From the NCBI RefSeq assembly GCF_010015445.1, contig NC_053119.1, positions 25,757,883 through 25,821,882 of the forward strand: a stretch of 64,000 nucleotides of DNA. The letters are read 5' to 3'. Position 1 is the stretch's first letter, and every line of letters starts with the position of its first letter. Source of the stretch: Perca fluviatilis (lineage: Eukaryota > Chordata > Actinopteri > Perciformes > Percidae). Of the stretch, positions 41,125 through 57,737 are shown in pieces. The notes beneath the pieces are model-generated. The model ran no database searches. It saw only the letters and a list, made by a program, of their open reading frames with translations, and was not told where the DNA came from. The translations under genes were made by a program, and so were the position numbers.

Positions 41125-41463
41125 TTCCTGTGCAGGGCTTGCTTTGTCCTCTCTCCTACTTGAAAGACTGAATAAGGCGATGGGAGGTGAACTTTTTGTC
41201 TGGTGTGGATGTGTGTTTATTTTGGTGAAATGTGTTTGCCTGTTTTGATTGTGCACAGGCCACAAAGGGATCGCACACACACACACACCCACACACACAC
41301 TCAACTTGGCTTTTATTAGAGCAGACAAAGCGCACAGTTAACCAGCTAGCTGCACGACAGCCACAGTAACATTTATGAAACACTTATCTATGCAAACATA
41401 TTAGGCATTTGGAAAAGTGCGTTTGACCGCGCCGTATGTTAGTTTCTGCTGCTCTTTTGTATA

Positions 41464-41567
<104 letters not shown>

Positions 41568-42067
41568 AGTCACAGTCCAAAGTGTTTTTTCTTTCTCTCT
41601 GCGATCTTCACTCACAGTGTTTCCGTCAATCTGCCAATTTTTCTGTTATGTGGTACCCTCTCCTTCTCATCTCTTTCCCTCATTTTGTCTTTTGCTCTCT
41701 CTATTCCTTTTTCTCCTTGTCTCTTTCTTTCCTTTTTCTCCCGTCTGTTTCACCCAGCATGCTTTTCCATATGCTTCTGCATACAGGACAGGCACCTCAC
41801 TTTGGACTTTCCTCTTTCTTTCTATCTGTGCTGGCTGTACCTTTCTAGATTTCCTTTCATCCTTGCCTTTTTACCCCCTCTTTTACTCTCGCTCTTTCCA
41901 TCCTACTTGCTCCCTCTCTTTGTTTCTCTCCCTTTCTCTCTCCCCCACCACCAAAATCTATTGTCCTGGTTAATCTGGCCTGCTCTCTGGCTGTGCCCTT
42001 GTGTCCAAATTATGCATTAATCCAGGTTACCCCAACCCATTGTTTATGCTGTACACCCCATGCAATG

Positions 42068-42069
<2 letters not shown>

Positions 42070-42155
<86 letters not shown>
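42070..42155. repeat. (AC)43 microsatellite
   Basis: Perfect AC dinucleotides over 86 bases. Confidence 0.98.
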
Positions 42156-42158
<3 letters not shown>

Positions 42159-42420
42159 TACAAATCCCTCTTATGTTGTCACATCATGCAGGCTCAACAC
42201 ATGACAGACAAACAATACCTCGATGGTGCTCCTGACATTGTTGGATGTAATCTCAGATCCTTAAACACTGACCGTCAATGAAGCCATCATTTCAATTCAC
42301 AGACCATTTACTGTAAATCACAGTGATAAATTCACAGACTGTGTACATGATTTATCTCTCTGGACCTGTGTATCATTGACCTGGGACCCGTATGTTGCTC
42401 AATGCATATATCTGTCTGTT

Positions 42421-43735
42421 AGGGACCGTTCGGTATTTATGGAATGGACCACCGGAGGTATATAGGGGAGGGTCATGTCTTTTTATTCTTTGGGAGTGGG
42501 TTGGGGGTTTAACGAAAACAGCAACATTTCAAAGTGGCTTGTTTGGTGCATACTTCTCCATGTAGCTCTCAGTCTTGGCCCCCCCATCGCTAGCAGATGG
42601 GCCTGACCCAACAAAAATCGCAACATGACAGCAACACAAGTTTGGAGTTGCTTTCTTTGAGAATGCAACCCTATAGCTAACTGCGCAACCTGTTGCCAAA
42701 GTATCGTCACTGACATGAAGCTGGGATATAATGAAGCTGACTAGCACCCACGGAAAATACTGAGCATCCACGTGTGCCAGACTGCCAGTAGGCTACATTA
42801 ATTTAAAATTAAACATTGCAGTTAATGCTAAGTGGAGCGTGCGAGTGCTGATCGCAGTTACATGTCAGTTAAACTTCTCATCTCCAATCCTATCTATAGA
42901 GCTCCAGCCAGCTCACAGCGGGGTCTGTGAAGGTGGACAGGCCAGGCGGCAAACCAGCGACCCCGGCAGGCACCCGCCGGCTGTCGCGTCGGACTGTGGA
43001 GCTTCTGAACTCCAACACAGTCGGACCAAATTTGCAATTAGGCATCAATTTTCATAAAACGGCCCATATTTGAGCTCTACATAGTTGATTTCTCGCATAA
43101 AAAAGTCTCAGAAGTGAATTAAGTAATGATATAGCAGACAAACAATGTATAAAGTTTCCAGTTGTTGGCCACAACAGCAATCCATGGTTGTTGTGATTGT
43201 TGCAGCGCTTTGCACACCTACACACTTAACTTTGAATTTCTGATTGGGCGGGCCAGCTGTCAATATGGGTTATTACCCAATGTACTTTGTTAAATGGTCT
43301 TAATGTTTTATTGTTTTATTTCACGTGAATACTAGTTAACTAGAGGAGTAACTTAGTATTTGAAGTAATGCCGTAATGCAGGAAGTGTGCATTTGGTTTC
43401 CATGCTTATTGTGTTTCCACAACAATGTTAGTGAGTAAATCTACTGAAATGGCCACCAAAATAGTGGAGTGTGATGTGTAAGATGAGAAAGCAGAGGTTA
43501 AGTCATGTATGTCATGGTTGTAAAAAGTGGATATCTCTACAGTTTTGCCAAGCCCAAACCAGTACGAAGGCATCAATAACTTACTGGGGAGGGTAATGCT
43601 TTTTTTCCCAATCATTTTGGAGGGTCATAGAAAAATGTATTGCTGGTGAAGGGAGGGTCGAGTCTATTTTGACTAAAGACACCAAAACTCCTCCAGTAGT
43701 CCCTCAAATAAAAAACAAACAGTCCCTTATCACAC
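42421..43735. repeat. Nested repeat cluster
   Basis: The outer parts (42421-42495, AGGGACCGTTCGGTATTTATGG to TTTTTATTCTTTGGG; and 43575-43735, GGGGAGGGTAATGCTTTTTT to CTCCAGTAGTCCCTCAAATA) look like two halves of one familiar fish repeat. Between them lies about 1.1 kb that includes a relative of the 8057-9107 element (42895-43135). Matching lines there include CATATTTGAGCTCTACATAG and AAAAAAGTCTCAGAAGTGAA against 8680-8755. The nesting is inferred. Confidence 0.5.
42895..43135. mobile_element. Partial relative of the 8057-9107 transposon
   Basis: Shares GAGCTCCAGC, GTCGGAC, AAATTTGCAA, TTTTCATAAAA-GGCCCATAT and TAGTTGATTTCTC-CATAAAAAAG in the same order and orientation as 8592-8755, with about 85-90 percent identity in the right 100 bases. 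Both termini and the 84-bp palindrome are absent. Confidence 0.75.
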
Positions 43736-44018
43736 TGAAATAGTTATTGTCTCCAGGCTGCTTCGCCTACATCCTGTAATCAGCTTCCATACAAATTTGC
43801 GTCCAATTCTTTGCAATCTTCTTGATTTGGATTTGAAATGTCTTGTGTGATAAACCTTGATAAAGGTCATGTAGATCAGAGACTCCGGGCTTTTCTGTTT
43901 GATCGATCATAAATTCCACCTTGTCTAATATTCTCATTTGGTCCCTGGGGTATTTAGAAATGTGTTTAACTTATATCGTTTGCAACAGTGATTAATTTCC
44001 CTAGGAGGTAGATCTGAG

Positions 44019-48410
<4,392 letters not shown>

Positions 48411-48451
48411 ACACACACACAACAACACACACACACACACACACACACACA

Positions 48452-48477
<26 letters not shown>
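48411..48477. repeat. (AC)n microsatellite, imperfect
   Basis: AC dinucleotides interrupted by AACA slips near 48420-48425 and at 48451. Confidence 0.97.
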
Positions 48478-48483
<6 letters not shown>

Positions 48484-49062
48484 AAAACAAATGCTAGAAG
48501 GCTAGGACTTGACTTGCTTATTCCCTATAAATTAGAGTGTAGATGCATTGCACCTCTCCCAGATCGCTTGACAGCTTAATTTGAGTACTAGATAAATATT
48601 CTCCCATTACTCTACTACCCCTGGGTTTTGTTAATAATATAAAAAAGCTGGGCTCTGCAATTTATTGCAATCTTTAGCAATTCAACTCAAATATTGGCTC
48701 TGGTCTGCATGATGAAATGCTAACACAGTTTTAACCACTCCATTGTTTGATTCTTAGCTGCACTGACAGGTGCACATCACACAGCTTTAATATGGGGGGC
48801 ATCAGCAAAATATTCCAGGCTAGATTTGCAGAACCGGAGGGTGCAGCAAATAGTTCATGTGCAATTTACATGGTTAATATGCCGTTGAAAGTGTCACAGG
48901 GGCTCTGTGATCGCACGTGTGTGTGTTTGTGCCTGTATACATGAAAGCAGGATTGCTGTGGAACGTTAATTAGTCCTGATATGTTTCCCATTTCATCCAC
49001 AGTTGAACATTCCCTGTTCACAAACCTTAATCAACATTCATTCATTTTAGCCCATTACACCC

Positions 49063-49065
<3 letters not shown>

Positions 49066-49100
<35 letters not shown>
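49066..49100. repeat. (TC)n microsatellite
   Basis: Perfect TC dinucleotides over 35 bases. Confidence 0.97.
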
Positions 49101-49104
<4 letters not shown>

Positions 49105-49934
49105 CTATCTTTCTCTCTCTCTTTCTTAACTTGTAGATGTGTTAGCCATTAACCTGCTAATTTACACTGCGATGGGGGAGAGGGGGAGAACACAGAGCCT
49201 TGATGCTCCATTTTCTCATGCCTGTCTGTTCTTCCTAATAGCTAAATGTTTTTCTGTAGCTTGTTCATGTAACGCCAGCTTGGAAAGCTCTCACTGACAA
49301 AGAGGTTTTAGGATGAAATATAGAAAATTAAGTATGCTTAATCTGCCTTCCTGAGTAAAATAATAGAACTTTAAATGATGGATCATGCAGTTTTTTTTGG
49401 GAGCCTACCACCACATTTGCTGTCAAAATGTGTCAAAGTAAAACAGCCCAGGTGTGCACTGATTGGGACTTATTCAAATAGTCTGACAATTGCTTGTTTC
49501 AAGCGTGTCTAATCAGACTTCGCCCCCATCCTAATTCTTTGATATTGCTGTCTGCTGTCAGTTATTTTATTTTTGTGAGTGTCTGTGTCTTAGGGGAAAT
49601 ATTACATTAAAATTACAATAAATTTAAAGGCTGTTTTAGCATGCTGTTTTAGAAGAGATCGTCTAAATGAAAATGGAAAAAGACAAATTTAACAGGAAAA
49701 TAGTCCAGTGTCAGAAATAAAATTTCAGGCTTTTCATCAACAATTCACTCACCTGACCTTCTTGCACTGAGACCTTCTTATAATGATAATACGACTTTTG
49801 TTAAAAAGGATCTTTGAACATTTGTTTCCATTTTGCAGTCTGACACATCCAATCCAGCCACCATAAATGCTGAATGTGCGGTAATTATTATTTTTCTGGG
49901 TTGTTTTTAATTATCAATAACAAATATTATTTAA

Positions 49935-50150
49935 GCTATAGTGCGTAGTTTCTGTCGGTCCCCAACCCCCCCCCCCCCCCCCCCCCTTTTTTTATTAATA
50001 AAAAAAAAAAAAAAAAAAAATTAAAAAAAAAAATTTTTTTTTATTTTTTTTTTAAAGCTGATAGTCTTAATTAGCTTTGTAGCAACTCATTTGGCAATGG
50101 CTTTAATGTAACAGACGTTCATTAATATCAAAAAGTTACGCACTAAAGCT
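49935..50150. mobile_element. TTAA-type MITE containing homopolymer runs
   Basis: TTAA (49931-49934 and 50151-50154) flanks inverted ends GCTATAGTGCGTAGTTT and AGCTTTAGTGCGTAACTTT (read inward from the right). Inside are a run of 21 C (49966-49986), then T-, A- and T-rich runs to about 50054. The right part (TTAATTAGCTTTGTAGCAAC and onward) is intact. It is a familiar percomorph MITE whose middle has been replaced or degraded into homopolymers. Confidence 0.8.
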
Positions 50151-50304
50151 TTAACAAAATAACTATAATTAAAACAACCACCCAGTGATAGTATTATACT
50201 GTTTTGGTTGGACATTAAAATTGGCTGTAAAATAATTTGCTCCCTTATTCACAGTCAGAAAGTAGGTCATTGCGTTCCTATACAGTAGATGTAATTGTTA
50301 CATT

Positions 50305-50332
50305 GTGCCACCACACACACACACACACACAC
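50305..50332. repeat. (AC)n microsatellite, short
   Basis: About 11 units of AC. Confidence 0.9.
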
Positions 50333-50850
50333 TGCTGTCCCAGTCATTTTCAAGGTCACGGTCCTCCCATCCTCCTCTCTGTTTGTCCCCATTTATCCCG
50401 TGTATAATGGGAAGTGCTGACTGGTTTAGGACATACATTTTACACCCCTGCCACTCTGCCCGTACAGGCTTTTGTAAGTACCCTACATGGTTACATGCAG
50501 GCTTTTGTGTTCAAAGTTCTATATATATTGATTGTTGTCCAGCTATATAATCAGTCCTATTCCACATAAAACAGTAACGTGAAAGACTAAATACAGCAAT
50601 ACCTTTCTGTTGCTTTAACTGAAACCATACATTGTACACTGAAAGCATACTAGTGTGAAATAGGTGTGAGGGAGAACTTAGAGGTCAGTAGTAGTAGTGG
50701 ATGTAATTGTGTTTTACCTTCTCCTTCCTTTTAGCTGTGTGCAGCTGTGTAAGGATGCCCCCCAGGGAGGAAAGAAAGAAATTAAAAATGGATAAGGGCA
50801 GGGAGCCTGACAGACACATTTATATTTATTTTGCCTTCTTAGACTCAAAC

Positions 50851-50895
50851 TGTGTGTGTGTGTGTGTTTGTTGTGTGTGTGTGTGTGTGTGTGTT

Positions 50896-50946
<51 letters not shown>
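50851..50946. repeat. (TG)n microsatellite with TTG interruptions
   Basis: TG dinucleotides broken by TTTG units near 50867 and 50894-50901. Confidence 0.97.
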
Positions 50947-50947
<1 letters not shown>

Positions 50948-51816
50948 GGGCAAATATAGGGTTAACGACTCCCAATGCCTGCGGTCTATAGCTGACGTAA
51001 CCCTGCCAGTTAGTGAGGCCAGGTAATTACCTTTGAATGACAGGTCTGGAGGGCAATGTATGTGTATGCGCTGATACGCTGGATACACTTGGGTGTACAG
51101 TAAGTGTGCACAGATAAGTGTAAATGTGTATTCTTGCGTTGCAGGTTTGTGCTTGCATGTGTTTATATGTGCATGTGAAGTTGTGCACATGCATTTTTGT
51201 GTGTGTGTGTGTGTGTGTGTTTGCAGGTTATTTGGGGGGCTGGGAGAGATAGGAGATTGAATGGAGAGCGGCAGCATTTCTTATCCCATTCAATTAGACA
51301 GGATATATTGACATGTGCAGAGTACCACCTGCTTGCGTATGCAAAGCACACAGCAAGGGGCTTCACTTGACAGCTACACCCAAATGCTCCCCTCCCCTAA
51401 ATCTGCACATATTGTGGTTAGATATTGTTCACATCCCCCAATAACACATTCCCCAATAACCTACATCTCTCCCTCTCTCAGGCATTTTTCACTCTTCTGT
51501 GTTTACTGTTGGTCAATTGACATTTCATGCAACCACTTTTAGACACAACCACTTTTGTGTTTTTCAGTTTTTCAGTGTTAATGCATTCATCTCGTCTTCC
51601 TGTAAAGCGAACCAGGCTTCCATAATAGCATATTTTGCTACAGACATAAAGTGATAAGACTCATAGGGATAGAAGAGAAAGAGTTTTGTTGCCATGATCA
51701 CATACATTTTCTTAAAACCCTCTTCACTTATCGCTCCCCAGGCTGTTTATTTCTTCTCCATGCCTCAAACCCATCTCCTTATTTCCCCCTTCTATCATGT
51801 CCATTCTGTGTTTCTG

Positions 51817-51853
<37 letters not shown>

Positions 51854-53740
51854 GTGTGTGAGTGGGGGGGGGTGGGTGGGTGTGGGTGTGGGTGTAGGTG
51901 TACACCCCAATATGTATGTGCTTGTGTGATTTAAGCTACTCAGCTCCCGTCATGGTTCCACCGCTGAGGTGGGATTTATTCAATGTGTGTTCAAAACGAC
52001 GCGTCTAGCACAACATATTACAACCCCTTAATCCACAGTGGGTTATACAGAGGAAGAGTGGAAGAAGAGAAACATTGAGGACAGAGAGGACAAGATTAAA
52101 GGTGCAGGAACAAAGGCAAGGAGCAGGAGGAAGAGGAGGAGAAAGAGCATAGGAGGTTGGAAGATTAGGACAGCATCCGAGAGAATGACTACAGAAGTTA
52201 AAACCGGATTACATATTGTGTATAGATTTTGTTATCAGAGACATTACTGTGGTACTGCTACTCCAGAAAAGGAAAGGTCTATGAAATGTGGAACGTTTTA
52301 ATGCAGTACAGTTGGAGAATTTTTGAATTTACTTCTTTTTTTTTAATGAAACATATTTTGCTAGTTAAGGATCATTTGAGCATATTTCTAAAATGATGAC
52401 TCGTATAATTGACTGCATTTAATAATCCTATGTTACTGTATATTCAATCCAGGTGTAAAAAAAAGAGATAACTGCGCACTCATTTGACCTGTTTCACATT
52501 AGCGAGCTTGTCTTCATATGCACATGTGCATGTTTATAGCAAAGGTTCTTTTTCAAATAATTTGTCTTCTGGGGGCTGAAAACCAGTTGTTAGTTACTTA
52601 CATTACATCATGTTGGATGTCGGAGCCTGAAATAATTCTCTGACCTCGCTGCACATAACAGGAGTGACAGATAATGTTGCGGACAAGTAATATAGGAGTT
52701 TATCAGCTGTTCTCTTGGACAGGAAGTGGAGAGTTTAAGTGCACCTGTTATTTTTTTTTTGTCCATAATATTTTATCAGATATATGGTACTTGGCAGAAA
52801 TTGAGCAATTGTTATGTCATTGGATGTAAATAATGTGTTCAAGTGTTGAAGAATTGTCCAGAATATGAGCGTAATTGTTTTTTGGGGAGACTGGGCTGGT
52901 ATTTTCCTCAACCCTGCTTTCCACTCCTGCTGCCCCATCCCCCAACCTTTCCTCCCCCAACCCTCCCCCCTCTTTATCCTATCCTCTTTTCTGCCTGTTG
53001 AGTTCTTGAGAAAGATATCTCTACTGACCACACACATCATGCTTTAATCTCATGCTCCCTTTTTCATAGCAGCTTCTGAGTTGGCAGTCACTGGTCTGGA
53101 GTATATGCAGTACTTCTGCAATTCCTCAGCTTGAACTTTTTTCAGTTTTAATTCTGTGTTTGAGCACAACCTTTAGTCCCATGTTCACAATAAGGGAAAC
53201 TAAATTAAAAGGGTTCTGAGTTTAATCTTTTAAGCTACACCTCTTCTACATAATACCTCTCCTGTGGTTGCCTGTAAGGGGCTATTTAAGACGCTTGTTT
53301 CTGGGACTTAGACATTTCATAATCACTCTATGATCTTGTTTCATAGGCTTAGGCTTCTTTCATTCAGTGTGGCTCTGGCAGGGTAGAGCAGCAGGTTTCA
53401 TATTAGTGTTTAGTATCAAGCACACAAGGGGTCTTAAATATATCGGAATGTAAATCTTCTAAAATATTTTTTTTTTTTTTTTATAATATTACTGCAAGTA
53501 GGTCTTGTTGATATGGCTGAAGTATACTTTAATTTAAGTTTGCTAAATGATAATAGATGATAGACACTATTAAATGGGCCAAAATGTTCATATACAACTT
53601 ATTTAGTTGGTTTTCAGTTACAGTTTGTCATTAATTTGGATTGTATAATTTGAAAAACGACATGAAATGATCGTATTTTCAAAATATGTTTCCAGCTAAA
53701 TGTTGGCATCCTAATTTGCTTTTGTGCCAAGAAAAACATG
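50947..53740. other. Non-coding stretch with short G/T-rich repeats
   Basis: No gene was seen. A short (GT)n and GGGTGT-type minisatellite patch lies at 51829-51902. A purine-rich run lies at about 52050-52150. AT-rich DNA follows from 52300 onward. Confidence 0.5.
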
Positions 53741-53744
53741 AGAT

Positions 53745-53800
53745 GATCGATACCACTCTCATATCCGTATGGTCCCCAACATTTTGAACTATTCCTTTAA
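53745..53800. repeat. Right-end fragment of a TTAA-type repeat
   Basis: GATACCACTCTCAT...CCCCAACATTTTGAACTATTCCTTTAA. This is the right terminus of the family represented at 37665-37800, ending in TTAA (53797-53800). Confidence 0.6.
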
Positions 53801-53994
53801 GTTTCAGTTTCCAAAGAGATTAATTAAATCTTATAATGGAGACATTTAATCTATTAATTTTGGAGTTGTGGGTTGTTGATGACAGTAAATGCAATGCTTA
53901 ATCGTTGGGGGAATGTTTAAGTTTACTGCTTTCGGTAGGGATGGGAGGTTAGCTTGCTACAAAATGACTCGCATCACATCCTGTAGTAAATGTG

Positions 53995-54505
53995 TAGTCT
54001 CGCATTGCCAGACTATCCTCCACAGCGCTGAGGAGGAGGGTCTGGCTAGTCGACATAACATTCCGGAATGGGAGAAAAACGTGCTCTGGTTTATTGGCAT
54101 TTCTTTCAACCAATCGCAATCATGTGTACGTTCAAAAGTTGTTTTATTCGTGCAACCGAAAACTCAGATTGGACAGACAGTTTAGCTACCTGTCTCGATT
54201 TACCCTGCCAAAATTGAAAGGAGTTTAGAATAGAATAGAATACACTTTATTGTCCCAGAGGGGACATTTGTCTTGGACATAGTGCTACAATCTGTTGCTT
54301 CACAACATAAACAACATGTAACATAGAAAACATTCTCAAAAAAATAAAATACAAATACAATAAGATAAAATCAACATGAAAGTTGGCATGCCAAAACAAA
54401 GAAAGCGGAAGGTGACGGACATCTGGCCTAAAAAGAGGGACACCCGGCGGAATTACCGGCGGCACGTGAACAACCCTGGAAGTAGACCGTAGTCGCAATG
54501 GACTA
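53995..54505. mobile_element. Non-autonomous transposon with 9-bp TSD, containing a LINE tail
   Basis: Ends TAGTCTCGCATTGC and, inward from the right, TAGTCCATTGC. Flanking 9-base duplications are GTAAATGTG (53986-53994) and GAAAATGTG (54506-54514), 8 of 9 identical. The left part (GCCAGACTATCCTCCACAGC and onward) and right part (AAGAAAGCGGAAGGTGACGG and onward) are recognisable pieces of one abundant percomorph MITE. They are separated by inserted retroposon sequence (about 54228-54380). Confidence 0.85.
54228..54380 (-). mobile_element. 5'-truncated LINE 3' end, minus strand
   Basis: Reading the minus strand, the segment ends in GGGACAATAAAGTGTATTC followed by the pentamer tail ATTCT repeated three times. 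This is the form of fish Rex/L2-like non-LTR retrotransposon tails. It sits inside the 53995-54505 MITE and has no coding sequence left. Confidence 0.65.
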
Positions 54506-54514
54506 GAAAATGTG

Positions 54515-55480
54515 TGGCCGGAGCTGAGGCAAAGGGAGAGAATGAAAATGGGCTTTATTTTTGTGGAAAAAGACAGGGGATCTAATCCAGAGCTATATTT
54601 CCCCTTCTCTCTTATTGCTGCTTCCCCAGACAGATTACTGGGCTTTGAAGACGCCCTCTGCAGAGGCAGATTTTTAAAATGGGGGCTATTGGATGGGATA
54701 GAGTGGGGGTTGGGGTGGAGAGGGGATGGGATATAACTCAGAGAGGGAGATTAGTAATGCTGCGGTGTGTGTTTGCGTGCAGGGAGGGGGGGGGGGGAGA
54801 GAGAGAGAGAGTCTGTCAGAGATAGAGTGACAGAATGAATAGTTTGAGTCTTTATCAGTGTATGTTTGTGCACTGTATGTTCCCAAGTGCAGGTATTTAT
54901 TCAAAGTGATAAACGTTTGAAAGGTATGACAGCGCAGTCTCAGCTGCTCTCACCAATCTCCTCATTTCTCTTCACCGTTCCTACCGTTCAGTCTCCCCCT
55001 GCTTCTTCCCTCCTTCTTTCCTCCCGCTCCATTCCCCTGTGACGTATGTATAGTTATAATCCACTCAGACATGTTCTGATGTTTTTTTGTTTTTTTTGCT
55101 TTCTGTTGAGTGTTGGCACTCACCCACGCGCTCTCTTTCACTCCCTCTCTCTAAATCCTTCCCTCTGTCTATTTCTACTTTCCCCAGAGAGAGAAAGAGA
55201 GAGCGCTACTGTATGGTCTGGTGTTTCTGTGGCAGCCATTATGTGAATCTGCTGTTTGTTTATTTGTTTGTCTTTTATTTTTGTTTGTTCATCTGTGTAT
55301 CTAGTGAAGATGGCATGATACTGTGTATCTGTGTGTTTTTGCTGGTATATGCACATCCGTCTGAGTACATCATGTATTTTGTCAGATGGAGGGTAAATAT
55401 TGTATCTCTGTGTAGTATGTTCTTGTATGACTGTGTTTCTTTGCATGTGAGAGTTGGGTGTGTGTCTGCTTGGTTTATCA
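54515..55480. other. Non-coding stretch, nothing identified
   Basis: No gene was seen. G-rich and GA-rich runs lie at 54781-54811. Confidence 0.5.
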
Positions 55481-55623
55481 GTGTTTTAAGCCCCCAACGT
55501 CTCCTTCCAGGCAGCGCTGCCTTGAAGGCACTAGGATTAGGCAATGGTTATGGTTATGGTTAGGTGACTTGAAGTAAACGGTCTCAGCGCTGCCTGGAAG
55601 GAGACGTTGGGGGCATAAAACAC
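55481..55623. mobile_element. 143-bp near-palindromic MITE
   Basis: 39-base terminal inverted repeats (55481-55519 and 55585-55623) match at 38 positions. The inner 30 (GCCCCCAACGTCTCCTTCCA and onward) are perfect. The 65-base centre holds a GGTTATGGTTATGGTTAGG run. The whole can fold into a stem-loop. Confidence 0.9.
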
Positions 55624-55919
55624 CATCGAGCACTTTATACTCAGTGCCTGAATTAGACCAAAAAAGTTGCCAGTACCATTATACAGCAGTTCATGACATG
55701 ACCATTGCATGTGTCTTGGATATATTTAATTCAAATCTCACGGTCGGTTGTGTCTGAAAATGTGGTTATCAAGGGTCATTTCATTGGTCCTATATGGGGA
55801 CGCTGAATGTCTGATTTGACATGGAATTGCGTGTTTTTTCCCAGTAAATCATGATATATGGCCTATTTTAGTATAAATATCAGCCTATAAACAATACTTT
55901 TAATAACAATTAGAAGTAA

Positions 55920-56240
55920 GGATACTCCTCTTCCGCTATTCTCCTAGAGGCATGGCAGTGGAGAAACCCACGTGACACAGATACAGGAAATTACTCTGAC
56001 ATGGGGTGTCTCGGTTTTAAACCATCTCTGACAATAGTAAAGGGCGAGTTCAGCGTCACGTGCATAACCGGAAGTAAAGTAACCCAAGCCACTTAGTTTT
56101 GGTACGTAAACGCAACCAAATGCCACCATTTCACAACCTTAACGACGTGTTTAAAACCGCGACCATTACGTTCTCTGGTTAACGCTCCTGTGCGTCGTAT
56201 TAAGGGGTAGGAATAAACAACCTATATCTACTTATGGTTT
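55920..56240. repeat. CpG-richer probable dispersed repeat
   Basis: A block with many CpG and ACGT motifs (for example ACGTAAACGCAACC and CCACCATTTCACAACC) in otherwise AT-rich intron. The style resembles a common fish repeat, but there is only one copy here and no inverted ends were found. Confidence 0.3.
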
Positions 56241-57685
56241 GGAGGTATTCTCTGTTTTCATGTTTAATGTTTTTCAATCCTCTTTGGATGCAAGTTAGTT
56301 CGATTTAGCCTACAGTCACACACTAGATTAGACATGTGGCGTCGACGCTGACGTCGTGTACGTGTCCCATTGCAAATGTTTTCTTTTCGTTGCAGTCTGA
56401 TCTATGACTAATAAATGAATGGATTAGCAGATTCCGGTCACACTCTCCATTCCTGTCATTTTCTGTTCCGTTCTTGTTGCTTATCCATTCATTGTTGCTG
56501 AATAAAATCTAAACACCAATGTATGCCTCACTGAGTGAGCCATTCCTCCCAGGCGTGTGAATACCCACAATGCAACACTCTGCGTTGCTAATCCTTTTGG
56601 CTGCTGACGAATCACCAACAGTCTGCAGTATGCGTCACTGGCGAGGCTAAATGCTTAACTACACCTTAAGCTTGTCAGATATGAATGAGCTGGAGGACAC
56701 AGTATGAAGCTGGGCCTATATTTGTGGCTTTTTGTAAGTGAGCAGGTGTGTGTGTGTTTGTGTCTGTGTGTGTGCACGTGTGTGTGTGTCTCTGCAGTAT
56801 GTTAGTATCAGGGACTGTGCGGGTGTTGTTTGAGGGGAGAACCTCCCCTCTCCTCCAGTGAAGTTGAATTAGCAGAGCTTATGGAATGATTTCATGTTAA
56901 TGCTGCCAAATACAGTTTCTTAATCTGCCGTGATTCCCTGTGCAGCATGGTCTTACTGCTTAAGAATACCCTGATTACTCTTCTATCGCATACATTAACT
57001 TTTACTGCCCTCCGAAACCAGGAGTGGAGAGAGTTTGGGAGAGCTGGACAGAACCAAAGAAAAAGGAAGTAAGACAAAATAAGAGAAGTGAATGATGTTC
57101 TACAGAGGGACTGCTCCTTCCAAAACCATCAATTAACTGATAACTAATTGACTGTGACTTGTTCTTCCCATAGTGATAAACACTACAGTACAAAGTTATC
57201 TGCCTTTCAGTTCAAAACTACAACTACACCCCAGTAAGCAGCCAGGCATTACGATTCTCATTTAAGAACAAACACAGCATCAATGCTACACATGAAAAAG
57301 ACATCATTTACCTCCATTAACTTGGTAACGTGGGTAAGGTGGTGGTGGTGGGGTGGTGGGTGAAGAACAAGAAAACGAGGGGCAGAGGCGAAGGAGGGGA
57401 TTCAGGGCCCAAGATTTAATTTCCGCTTTGCACTGTGAGATAAGTCAAGCTTAATGAGCTGACAGAGAGAGATGGAGGGAGCAGGGGAGCTATGAGAGCC
57501 GGGGCACAGAGAACAGGGGAGTAAAGAGGAGGAGAGAGGAAGGGCAGGAAGGGAGCAGGAGGGTAAGCGATTGTAGAAAAAGGGTATACTGCAGATCCTG
57601 TCAGGCTAGACACATGAAGAGAGGAGAGCAGCAGAGGGAAAGGTGATGAAGGAGAGAGGGCTAAAAGTCTTCTGTCAGGGAGCCC

Positions 57686-57687
<2 letters not shown>

Positions 57688-57735
<48 letters not shown>
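57688..57735. repeat. (TG)24 microsatellite
   Basis: Perfect TG dinucleotides over 48 bases. Confidence 0.97.
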
Positions 57736-57737
<2 letters not shown>

